64,000 nucleotides of DNA from Typhlomys cinereus (taxonomy: Eukaryota > Chordata > Mammalia > Rodentia > Platacanthomyidae), in NCBI GenBank assembly GCA_023101885.1, contig JALPQD010000088.1:5907691-5971690 (forward strand), read 5' to 3'. The notes beneath the pieces were generated by a model. The model did no database searches, was not told where the DNA came from, and was given only the letters and a program-made list of their open reading frames with translations. Of this stretch, positions 1 through 12,347 are shown one piece after another (within the stretch, counting starts at the first letter, position 1; the number at the start of each line of letters is the position of its first letter). The position numbers and the translations under genes are program-made.

Positions 1-20
1 CCAAGTGAGGAGGACTCACA

Positions 21-113
21 GTCATATGTAGCATGTGCACTTCTTTCGGAAGTCATATGTAGCATGTGCACTTCTTTGGGAAGTCATATTTAGCATGTGC
101 ACTTTTTTGGGAT
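21..113 (+). repeat. 31 bp minisatellite nested in A monomers, three copies
   Basis: The unit starts GTCATATGTAGCATGTGCAC and recurs at 21, 52 and 83, exactly 31 bp apart, just before the GGGATAAGTA segment of the A monomer. Other three-copy A monomers begin near 1606, 9997, 10910, 49716, 57362, 59119, 60023, 60917 and 63199. Most flank A monomers have two copies. Core A monomers near 17530, 19040, 22180, 23480, 41060 and 43015 have one, as do the flank monomers at 15965 and 48875. Confidence 0.9.
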
Positions 114-1265
114 AAGTATCCTACAAAGGTTTCTAGACTGTAAAACTTTGTATTCTGGAGAAAACAACATTTGTTTTGTGCTGTCTGCCAACTATGTTCA
201 GGCTTGTAATGAGCTTGAAAATAGTGACCAAGTGAGGACAAGTCAAATTCACATGTTTCACTTTCTCTTCTCAGTGATAAGAATCCTGTAGATGTTCATA
301 CGTTGTAACTATTTATGTTCAGGAGACATTCACACTGGTTTTGTGAAATTTTCGTGGAATATGTTCATGCATGCCTTCATTTTCAAAAATAGTGAACCAA
401 GTGAGGAGGACTGAGAGTCAAATATTAGAGTTGCACTTCTTAGGGATAAGTATCCTACAGATGATTCTATAGTGTTACACTTTGTGTTCAGGAGAATATC
501 AAACTTGAATTGCAACATTCGTGTATAACATGATCACGTAGGCAATGAATTTCCAAAAGGATGAACAAAGTGCGGAGGATTCAGAGTCAAATGTTGGAAT
601 TTCACTTCTTAGGAATGAGTATCCTAGAGAAGTTCCTATACTATAACATTTGTGTTCAGGTGAAAATCATACTTGTTTTGATACATTTGAATGGCACATG
701 TTCACAGAGGCCATGATTTTACAAAAGAGTGAACCAAGTGAGGAATACTCTGAGTTAAATGTTGCAAGTGCACTTCTTCAGGGTAAGTATCGTACAGAAG
801 TTTCTATATTGTAACTCTTTGTGTTCAGGAGGAAATCACACTTGTTTTACGACGTTTCCATGAAATATGTTCATGCATGCCACTCCCTTCCAAAAAAGTG
901 AACCAGGGGAAGAGGACTCACAGTCATATGTAGCATGTGCACTTCTTTGGGAAGTCATATGTAGCATGTGTACTTCTTTGGGATAAGTATCCTACACAGG
1001 ATTCTAGACTGTCAAGCTTCGTATTCTGGAGCAAACAACATTTGTGTTGGGCTCATTCTAATAAATTATGTTCAGGCTTGTAATGATCTTGAAAATTGAG
1101 ACCATGTGAGGACGTGTCAAATTCACATGTTTCACTTTCTCTTCTCAGTGATAAGAATCCTGTAGATGTTCATACGTTGTAACTTTTTATGTTCAGGACA
1201 AAATTTCACTGGTTTTGTGATGTTTTCGTGGAAAATGTTCACACAGGCCTTGATTTTCCAAAATA

Positions 1266-1436
1266 GTTAACCAAGAGAAGAGGACTGAGAGTCAAATGTT
1301 GGAGGTGCACTTCTTAGGGGTAAGTATACTACAGAAGATTCTATAGTGTTACATTTTGTGTTCAGGAGAAAATCATACTTGTTTTGTGACATTTGAAAGG
1401 CACATGTTCACATAGGCCATGATTTCATAAAATAGT
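1266..1436 (+). repeat. C/D hybrid satellite monomer
   Basis: The first ~95 bp read as class C (ends TTCTATAGTGTTACA). The rest reads as class D (AAATCATACTTG, then TTTGAAAGGCACATG). The switch falls near the TGTTCAGGAG segment. It explains why the surrounding unit (900-1605) has four monomers instead of five. Confidence 0.7.
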
Positions 1437-1879
1437 GAACCAATGGAGAACGACTCTGAATTAAATGTTGCAAGTGCACTTCTTTACTATAAGTTTCCTA
1501 CAGAAGTTTCTATATTGTAAGTCTTTGTGATCAGGAAGAAATCACACTTGTTTTACGACGATTCCATGAAACATGTTCATGCATGTCGTTCCCTTCCAAA
1601 ATAGTGAACCACGTGAAGAGGACTCACAGTCATATGTAGCATGTGCACTTCTTTGTGAAGTCATATGTAGTATGTGCACTTCTTTGGGAAGTCATATGTA
1701 GCATGTGTACTTCTTTGTGATAAGTATACTACACAGGTTTCCAGACTGTAACACTTTGTATTCTGGAGCATACAACATTTGTTTTGTGCTGATTCTACCA
1801 ACTATGTTCAGGCTTGTAATGAGCTTGAAAATAGTGACCCACTGAGGACGCGTCAAATTCACATGTTTCACTTTCTCTT

Positions 1880-4800
1880 TTCAGTGATAAGAATCCTGTA
1901 GATGTTCATACATTGTATCTTTTTATGTTCAGGAAAAATTCACACAGGTTTTGTGACATTTTCGTGGAATCTGTTCATGCAGGCCTTGATTTTCCAAAAT
2001 AGTGAACCAAGTGAGGAGGACTGAGAATCAAATGTTGGAGGTGCTCGTCTTAGGCATAAATATTCTACAGAAGATTCTACAGTGTTACACTTTGTGTTCA
2101 GGAGAAGATCATACTTCTTTTGCGATATTCACATGTAACATGTTCATGCAGGCCATGATTTTCCAAAAGAGTGAACCAAGTGCGGTGGATTCAGAGTCAA
2201 ATGTTGGAATTTCACCTCTTAGGGATAAGTAACCTAGAGAAATTCCTATACTGTAACATTTGTGTTCAGGCGAAAATCACACTTGTTTTTGACATGTGAA
2301 TGGCACATGTTCACACTGGCCATGATTTTACAAAACAGTGAACCAAGTGAGGAGGACGCTGAGTTAAATGTTGCAAGTGCACTTCTTTAGGATAAGTATT
2401 GTACAGAAGTTTCTATATTGTAACTCTTTGTGTTCAGGAGGAAATCACACTTGGTTTACGAGGCTTCCATGAAACGTGTTCTTGCATGTCATTCCCTTCC
2501 AAAATTGTGAACCAAGTGAAGAGGTCTCACAGTCATAGGTAGCATGTGCACTTCTTTGGGAAGTCATATGTAGAATGTGCACTTCTTCGGGATAAGTATC
2601 CTACACAGGTTTCTAGACTGTAAAACTTTGTATTTGGGAGCAAACTACATTTGTTTTGTGATGATTTTAATAAACCGTGTTCAGGCTTGTAATGAGCAAA
2701 AAATAGTGACCAAGTGAGAGCACGTTAAATTCTCATGTTTCACTTTCTCTTCTCAGTTGTAAGAATCCTGTAGATGTTCATATGTTGTAACTTTTAATGT
2801 TCAGGAGAAATTCACACTGGTTTTGTGACGTTTTCATGGAATCTGTTCACGCAGGCCTTGATTTTGCAATATAGTGCAAAATTGAGGAGGACACAGAGTC
2901 AAATATGGAGGTGCACTTCTAGGGATAAATATCCTAGAGAAGATTTTATAGTGTTATACTTTGTGTTCAGGAGAAGATCATACTTGTTTTGCGACATTCG
3001 CATATAACATGTTCACGCAGGACATGATTTTCCAAAAGAGTGAACCAAGTGAGGAGGACTCTGAGTTAAATGTTGCAAGTGCACTTCTTCAGGGTAAGTA
3101 TCGTACAGAAGTTTCTGTATTGTAACTCTTTGTGTTCAGGAGGAAATCACACTTGTTTTACGACGTTTCCATGAAATATGTTCATGCATGCCATTCCCTT
3201 CCAAAAAAGTGAACCAGGGGAAGAGGACTCACAGTCATATGTAGCATGCGCACTTCTTTGGGAAGTCATATGTAGCATGTGTACTTCTTTGGGATAAGTA
3301 TCCTACACAGGATTCTAGACTGTCAAACTTTGTATTCTGGAGCAAACAACATTTGTGTTGGGCTCATTCTAATAAATTATGTTCAGGCTTGTAATGAGCT
3401 TGAAAATTGAGACCATGTGAGGATGCGTCAAATTCACATGTTTCACTTTCTCTTCTCAGTGATAAGAATCCTGTAGATGTTCATACATTGTATCTTTTTA
3501 TGTTCAGGAGAAATTCACACAGGTTTTGTGACGTTTTCGTGGAATCTGTTCATGCAGGCCTTGATTTTTCAAAATAGTGAACCAAGTGAGGAGGACTGAG
3601 AATCAAATGTTGGAGGTGCTCGTCTTAGGCATAAATATTCTACAGAAGATTCTACAGTGTTACACTTTGTGTTCAGGAGAAGATCATACTTCTTTTGCGA
3701 TATTCGCATGTAACATGTTCATGCAGGCCATGAATTTCCAAAAGAGTGAACCAAGTGCAGTGGATTCAGAGTCAAATGTTGGAATTTCACCTCTTAGGGA
3801 TAAGTATCCTAGAGAAATTCCTATACTGTAACATTTGTGTTCAGGCGAAAATCACACTTGTTTTTGACATGTGAATGGCACATGTTCACACTGGCCATGA
3901 TTTTACAAAACAGTGAACCAAGTGAGGAGGACGCTGAGTTAAATGTTGCAAGAGCACTTCTTTAGGATAAGTATTGTACAGAAGTTTCTATATTGTAACT
4001 CTATGTGTTCAGGAGGAAATCACACTTGGTTTACGAGGCTTCCATGAAACGTGTTCTTGCATGTCATTCCCTTCCAAAATTGTGATCCAACTGAAGAGGT
4101 CTCACAGTCATAAGTAGCATGTGCACTTCTTTGGGAAGTCATATGTAGCATGTGCACTTCTTCGGGATAATTATCCTACACAGGTTTCTAGACTGTAAAA
4201 CTTTCTATTTGGGAGCAAACTACATTTGTTTTGTGATGATTTTAATAAACTTTGTTCAGGCTTGTAATGAGCAAAAAATAGTGACCAAGTGAGAGCACGT
4301 TAAATTCACATGTTTCACTTTCTCTTCTCAGTGATAAGAATCCTATAGATGTTCATACGTTGTAACTTTTTATGTTCAGGAGAAATTCACACTGGTTTTG
4401 TGACGTTTTCATGGAATCTGTTCACGCAGGCCTTGATATTCCAATACAGTGCAAAATTGAGGAGGACACAGAGTCAAATATGGAGGTGCACTTCTAGGGA
4501 TAAATATCTTAGAGAAGATTTTATAGTGTTACACTTTGTGTTCAGGAGAAGATCATACTTGTTTTGCGACATTCGCATATAACATGTTCACGCAGGACAT
4601 GATTTTCCAAAAGAGTGAACCAAGTGAGGAGGACTCTGAGTTAAATGTTGCAAGTGCACTTCTTCAGGGTAAGTATCGTACAGAAGTTTCTATATTGTAA
4701 CTCTTTGTGTTCAGGAGGAAATCACACTTGTTTTACGACGTTTCCATGAAATATGTTCATGCATGCCATTCCCTTCCAAAAAAGTGAACCAGGGGAAGAG

Positions 4801-6190
4801 GACTCACAGTCATATGTAGCATGCGCACTTCTTTGGGAAGTCATATGTAGCATGTGCACTTCTTTGGGATAAGTATCCTACACAGGATTCTAGACTGTCA
4901 AACTTTGTATTCTGGAGCAAACAACATTTGTGTTGGGCTCATTCTAATAAATTATGTTCAGGCTTGTAATGAGCTTGAAAATTGAGACCATGTGAGGACG
5001 CGTCAAATTCACATGTTTCACTTTCTCTTCTCAGTGATAAGAATCCTGTAGATGTTCATACATTGTATCTTTTTATGTTCAGGAGAAATTCACACAGGTT
5101 TTGTGACGTTTTCGTGGAATCTGTTCATGCAGGCCTTGATTTTTCAAAATAGTGAACCAAGTGACGAGGACTGAGAATCAAAAGTTGGAGGTGCTCGTCT
5201 TAGGCATAAATATTCTACAGAAGATTCTACAGTGTTACACTTTGTGTTCAGGAGAAGATCATACTTCTTTTGCGATATTCGCATGTAACATGTTCATGCA
5301 GGCCATGAATTTCCAAAAGAGTGAACCAAGTGCGGTGGATTCAGAGTCAAATGTTGGAATTTCACCTCTTAGGGATAAGTATCCTAGAGAAATTCCTATA
5401 CTGTAACATTTGTGTTCAGGCGAAAATCACACTTGTTTTTGACATGTGAATGGCACATGTTCACACTGGCCATGATTTTACAAAACAGTGAACCAAGTGA
5501 GGAGGATGCTGAGTTAAATGTTGCAAGAGCACTTCTTTAGGATAAGTATTGTACAGAAGTTTCTATATTGTAACTCTTTGTGTTCAGGAGGAAATCACAC
5601 TTGGTTTACGAGGCTTCCATGAAACGTGTTCTTGCATGTCATTCCCTTCCAAAATTGTGATCCAACTGAAGAGGTCTCACAGTCATAAGTAGCATTTGCA
5701 CTTCTTTGGGAAGTCATACGTAGCATGTGCACTTCTTCGGGATAATTATCCTACACAGGTTTCTAGACTGTAAAACTTTCTATTTGGGAGCAAACTACAT
5801 TTGTTTTGTGATGATTTTAATAAACTTTGTTCAGGCTTGTAATGAGCAAAAAATAGTGACCAAGTGAGAGCACGTTAAATTCACATGTTTCACTTTCTCT
5901 TCTCAGTGATAAGAATCCTATAGATGTTCATACGTTGTAACTTTTTATGTTCAGGAGAAATTCACACTGGTTTTGTGACGTTTTCATGGAATCTGTACAC
6001 GCAGGCCTTGATATTCCAATACAGTGCAAAATTGAGGAGGACACAGAGTCAAATATGGAGGTGCACTTCTAGGGATAAATATCCTAGAGAAGATTTTATA
6101 GTGTTACACTTTGTGTTCAGGAGAAGATCATACTTGTTTTGCGACATTCGCATATAACATGTTCACGCAGGACATGATTTTCCAAAAGAG
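1880..6190 (+). repeat. 1,575 bp higher-order repeat, about 2.7 near-identical copies
   Basis: Sequences at 2002, 3577 and 5152 recur at exactly 1,575 bp, as do those at 2774, 4349 and 5924. The unit holds nine monomers: one ABCDE (~873 bp) plus one ABCE lacking D (~702 bp). The copies differ at only a few scattered positions, far fewer than neighbouring five-monomer units do, so this is a recent local amplification. At about 6190 the third copy leaves the pattern because a D monomer follows C there, whereas copies one and two go straight from C to E. The left boundary is approximate. Confidence 0.88.
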
Positions 6191-9100
6191 TGAACCAAGT
6201 GCGGAGGATTCAGAGTCTAATGTTGGAATTCATTTCGTAGGGATAAGTATCCTAGAGAAGTTCCTATAGTGTAACATTTGTGATCAGGTGAAAATCATAC
6301 TTGTTTTGTGACATTTGAAAGGCACATGTTCACACAGGCCATGACTTATCAAAATAGTGAACCAAGTGAGGAGGACTCTGAGTCAAATGTTGCAAGTGTA
6401 CTTCTTTAGGATAAGTATCATACAGAAGTTTCTATATTGTAACTCTTTGTGTTCAGGAGGAAATCTCACTTGTTTAAGATGTTTCCATGAAACATGTTCA
6501 TGCGTGTCGTTCCTTTCCTAAATAGTGAACCACGTGAAGAGGACACACAGTCATAGGTAGCATGTGCACTTCTTTGGAAAGTCATATGTAGCATGTGCAC
6601 TTCTTCGGGATAAGTATCCTACACAGGTTTCTAGACTGTAAATCTTTGTATTCTGGAGCAAACAACATTTGTTTTGTGCTGATTCTACCAACTATGTTCA
6701 GGCTTGTAATGAGATTGAAAATAGTGACCAAGTGAGGACGCGTCAAATTTCACTTTCTCTTCTCAGTGATAAGAATCCTGTAGATGTTCATACGTTGTAA
6801 CTTTTTATGTTCAGGAGAAATGCACACTGGTTTTGTGACGTTTTCATGGGATCTGTTCACCCAGGCCTTGATTTTCCAAAATACTGAACAAAGGGAGGAG
6901 GACTCAGAGTCAAATGTTGGAGGTGACCTTCTTAGGGGTAAGTATCCTACAGAAAAACTATAGTGTTACACTTTGTGTTCAGGAGAAGATCATAGTTGTT
7001 TTGCGATATTTGCATATTGCATTATCACGTAGGCCATGAATTTCCAAAAGAGTGAACCAAATGCAGAGGATTCAGAGTCAAATGTTGGAATTTCACTTCT
7101 GAGGGTTAAGTATCCTAGAGAAGGTCCTATACTGTAACATTTGTGTTCAGGCGAAAATCCCACTTGTTTTTGACATGTGAATGGCACAAGTTCACACTGG
7201 CCATGATTTTACGAAACAGTGAACCAAGTGAGGAGGACTCTAAGTCAAATGTTGCAAGTGCACTTCTTTAGGAAAAGTATCGTAGAGAAGTTTCTGTATT
7301 GTAACTCTTTGTGTTCAGGAGGAAATCACACTTGTTTTTAGACGATTCCATGAAATGTGTTCGTGCATGTCGTGCCCTTCCAAAATAGTGAACCAAGTGA
7401 AGAGGACTCACAGTCATATGTAACATGTGCACTTCTTTGGGAAGTCATATGTAGCATGTGCACTTCTTCGGGATGAGTATCCTACACAGGTTAGTACACT
7501 GTAAAACTTTGTATTCTGGAGAAAATATTTGTTTTATGCTGATTCTACCAACTATGTTCAGGCTTGGAATGAGCTTGAAAATAGTGACCCACTGAGGACG
7601 CGTCAAATTCACGTTTCACCTTCTCTTCTCAGTTATAAGAATACTGTAGATGTTCATACATTGTAACTTTTTATGTTCAGGAGAAATTCAGACTGGTTTT
7701 GTGACGTTTTCATGGAATATGTTCACGCAGGCCTTGATTTTCCAAAATACTGTACAAATGAGGAAGAATCAGAGTCAAATGTTCGAGGTGCCCTTCTTAG
7801 GATAAGTATCCTACAGAAGATTCTATAGTGTTACACTTTGTGTTCAGGAGAAGATCATACTTGTTTTGCGACACTCGCATATACCATGTTCGTGCAGGCC
7901 ATGATTATCCAAAAGAGTGAACCAATTGCGGAGGATTCACAGTCTAATGTTGGAATTTCATGTCTTAGGGATAAGTAACCTAGAGAAGTTCCTAAACTGT
8001 AACATTTGTGTTCAGGTGAAAATCATACTTGTTTTGTGTCATTTGAATGGCACATGTTCACACAGGCCATGACTTTTCAAAATAGTGAAAAAAATGAGGA
8101 GGACTCTGAGTTAAATATTGCAAGTGCACATCTTTAGGATAACTATCTTACAGAAGTATCTATATTGTAACTCTTTGTGTTCAGGAGGAAATCACACTTC
8201 GTTTAGGAGGCTTCTATGAAACGTGGTCTTGCATGTCGTTCCCTTCCAAAATAGTGAACCAAGTGAAGAGGACTCACAGTCATATGTAGCATGTGCACTT
8301 CTTTGGGAAGTCATATGTAGCATGTGCACTTCTTCAGGATGAGTATCCTACACAGGTTTGTACACTGTAAAACTTTGTATTCTGGAGAAAACAACATTTG
8401 TTTTGTGCTGATTCTACCGACTATGTTCAGGCTTGTAATGAGCTTGAAAATAGTGAGCAAGTCAGGACGCGTCAAATTCACATGTTTCACTCTCTCTTCT
8501 CAGTGATAAGAATCCTGTAGATGTTCATACATCGTATTTTTTATGTTCAGGAGAAATTCACACTGGTTTTGTGATGTTTTCTTGGAATCTGTTCACTCAG
8601 GTCTTGATTTTCCAAAATAGTGAACCCCATGAGGAGTACTGAGAATCAAATGTTGGAGGTGCACTTCTTAGGGATAAGTATCCTACAGAAGATTCTACAG
8701 TGTTACACTTTGTGTTCAGGAGAAGATCATACTTGTTTTGCGACATTGGCATATAACATGTTCACTCAGGCCATGAATTTCCAAAAGCGTGAACCAAGTG
8801 CGGAGGATTCACAGTCAAATGTTAGAATTTCACTTCTTAGGGAAAAGTATCCTAGAGAAGTTCCTATACAGTAACATTTGTGTCCAGGCGAAAATCACAC
8901 TTGTTTTTGACATGTGAATGACTCATGTTCACACAGGCCATGATTTTACAAAAAAGTGAACCAAGTGAAGAGGACTCTGAGTTAAATGTTGCAAGTGCAC
9001 TTCTTTAGGATAAGTATCATACAGAAGTTTTTATATTGTAACTCTTTGTGTTCAGGAGGAAATCACATTGTTTTACGACGATTCCATGAAAAATGTTCAT

Positions 9101-12100
9101 GCTGTCTTTCCTTTCCAAAATAGTGAACCATGTGAAGAGGACTCACAGTCAAATGTAGCATGTGCACTTCTTTGGGAAGTCATATGTAGTATGTGCACTT
9201 GTTCGGGATAAGTTTCCTACACAGGTTTCTAGACTGTAAAACTTTGTATTCTGGAGCAAACAACATTTGTTTTGTGCTGATTCTACGAACGATATTCAGG
9301 CTTGTAATGAGCTTGAAATAGTGACCACGTGAGGACGCATCAAAGTCCCATGTTTCACTTTCTCTTCTCAGTGACAAGAATCCTGTAGATGTTCATCCTT
9401 TGTAACTTTTTATGTTCAGGAGAAATTCACACTGGTTTTGTGTTGTTTTCCTGGAAAATGTTCACGCAGGTCTTGATTTTCCAAAATAGTGAACCAAGTG
9501 AGGAGGACTGAGAGTCAAATGTTGGAGGTGCTCTTCTTAGGGATAAGTATTCTACAGAAGATTCTACAGTGTTACACTTTGTGTTCAGGAGAAGATCATA
9601 CTTCTTTTGCGATATTCGCATATAACATGTTCATGCAGGACATGATTTTCCAAAAGAGTGAACCAAGTACAGTGGATTCAGAGTCAAATGTTGGAATTTC
9701 ACTTCTTAGGGATAAGTATCCTAGAGAAGTTCCTATACTGTAATATTTGTGTTCAGGCAAAAATCACACTTGTTTTTTGACATGGGAATGGCACCTGTTC
9801 ACAAAGGCCATGATTTTACAAAATAGTGAAAAAAGTGAGGAGGACTCTGAGTCAAATCTTGCAAGTGCACTTCTTTAGGATAAGTATCGTACAGAAGTAT
9901 CTATACTGTAACTCTTTGTGTTCAGGAGAAAATCGCACTTGTGTTATGATGTTTCCATGAAATATGTTCATGCATGTCATTCCACTCCAAAATAGTGAAC
10001 CAAGTGAAGAGGACTCACAGTCATATGTAGCATGTGCACTTCTTTGGGAAGTCATATACAGCATGTGCACTTCTTTGGGAAGTCATATGTAGCATGTGCA
10101 CTTCTTTAGGACATGTATCCTACACAGGGTTCTAGACTGAAAAACTTTGTATTCTGGAGAAAACAAAAATTGTTTTGTGCTGTTTCTACCAACTATGATC
10201 AGGCTTGTAATGAGCTTGAAAATAGTGACCAAGTGAGCACGCGTCAAATTCACATGTTTCACTTTCTCTTCTCAGTGATAAGAATCCTATAGATGTTCAT
10301 ACGATGTAACTTTTTATGTTCAGGAGAAATTCACACTGGTTTTGTGACGTTTTCGTGCAATCTGTTCACCCAGGCCTTGATTTTCCAATATAGTGAACCA
10401 AGTGAGGAGGACTAAGAGGCAAATATTGGAGTTGCATTTCTTAGGGATAAGTATCCTACAGAAGATTCTGTAGTGTTACACTTTGTGTTCAGGAGAAGAT
10501 CATACTTATTTTGCGACATTTGCATATAGCATGTTCACGCAGGCCATGAATTTCCAAATGTGTGAACCAAGTGCGGAGGATTCTGAGTCAAATGTTGGAA
10601 TTTCACTTCTCAGGAATAAGTGAGAATAACTTCCTAGAGAAGTTCCTATAATGTAACATTTGTGTTCAGTTGAAAATCATACTTGTTTTGAGATATTTGA
10701 AGGGCACATGTTCACACAGGACATGATTTTATAAAATAGTGTACCAAGTGAGGAGAACTCTAAGTTAAATGTTGCAAGTGCACTTCTTCCGGGTAAGTAT
10801 CGTACAGAAGTTTCTATAGTGTAATTCTTTGTGTTCAGGAGGAAATCACACTTGTTTTACGACGTTTCCATGAAATATGTTCATGCATGCCGTTCCCTTC
10901 CAAAAGAGTGAACCATGGGAAGAAGACTCACAGTCATATGTAGCATGTGCACTTCTTTGGGAAGTCATATACAGGATGTGCACTTCTTTGGGTAGTCATA
11001 TGTAGCATGTGCACGTCTTTAGGATATGTATCCTACACAGGGTTCTAGACTGTAAATCTTTGTGTTCTGGAGAAAACAACATTTTTTTTGTGCTGATTCT
11101 ACCAACTATGTTCAGGCTTGTAATGAGCTTGAAAATAGTGACCAAGTGAGGACGTGTCAAATTCATGTTTCACTTTCTCTTCTCAGTGATGAGAATCCTG
11201 TAGATGTTCACATGTTGTTAGATTTTATCTTCAGGAGAAATTCACACTGGTTTTGTGACATTTTCATGGAATATGTTCACTCAGGCCTTGATTTTCCAAA
11301 ATAGTGAACAAAGAGAGGAGAACTGAGAGTCAAATGTTGGAGGTGCACTTCTTAGGGATAAGTATCCTACAGGAAATTCTATAGTGTTACACTTTGTTTT
11401 CAGGAGGATATCACAATTGTTTTGCGAGATTTGCATATCACATGTTCACGCAGAACATGATTTTCCAAAATAGTGAACCAAGTACGGAGGATTCAGAGTC
11501 AAATATTGGAATTTCACTTCTTAGGGATAAGTATCCTAGAGAAGTTCCTATACTGTAATATTTCTGTTCAGGCGAAAATCATACTTTTTTTGTGACATTT
11601 GAATGGCACATGTTCACGAAGGCCATGATTTTACAAAATAGTGAACCATGTGAGGAGAACTCTGTGTTAAACATTGCAAGTGCACTTCTTTAGGATAAGT
11701 ATTGTACAGAAGTTTCTATATTGTAGCTGTTTATGTTCAGGAGTCAATTACACTTGTTTTACGGCGTTGCCATGAAACATGTTCATGCATGTCGTTCCCT
11801 TTCAATATAGTGAACCAAGTGAAGAGGACTCACAGTCATATGTAGCATGTGCACTAATTTGGGAAGTCATGTGTAGCAGGTGCACTTCTTTGGGATAAGT
11901 ATCCTACACAGGTTTCTAGACTGTAAAACTTTGTATTCTGGGGAAAACCACATTTGTTTTGTGCTGATTCCACCAACTAAGTTCAGGCTTGTAATGAGCT
12001 TGAAAGTAGTGACCAAGTGAGGACATATCAAATTCACATGTTTCCCTTTCTCTTCTCAGTGATAAGAATCCTGTAGATGTTCATACTTTGTAACCTTATA

Positions 12101-12178
12101 TGATCAGGAGAAATTCACAATTGTTTTGTGACGTTTTCATGGAATGTGTTCACGCAGGCCTTGATTTTCCAAAAGAGT

Positions 12179-12347
12179 GAACCAAGTGAGGCCGACTGAG
12201 AATCAAATGTTGGAGGTGCACTTACTAGGAATAAATATTCTACAGAAGATTCTACAGTATTACACTTTGTGTTCACGAGAAGATCATACTTGTTTTGAGA
12301 CATTTGAATGGCACATGTTCACACAGGCCATGATTTTACAAAATAGT
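12179..12347 (+). repeat. C/D hybrid satellite monomer
   Basis: It starts as class C (TTCTACAGTATTACACTTTG, AGAAGATCATACTTG) and ends as class D (GACATTTGAATGGCACATG, GATTTTACAAAATAGT). At 169 bp the length is normal, so the exchange was in register within the monomer. It removed one monomer from the unit starting at 11812, which is only 693 bp long. Confidence 0.75.

Noticed and set aside
2002..5406. Repeated 76-84 codon frames at 1,575 bp spacing
   Set aside because: They recur because the DNA repeats. One copy is already shortened by a stop, and nothing suggests protein selection.
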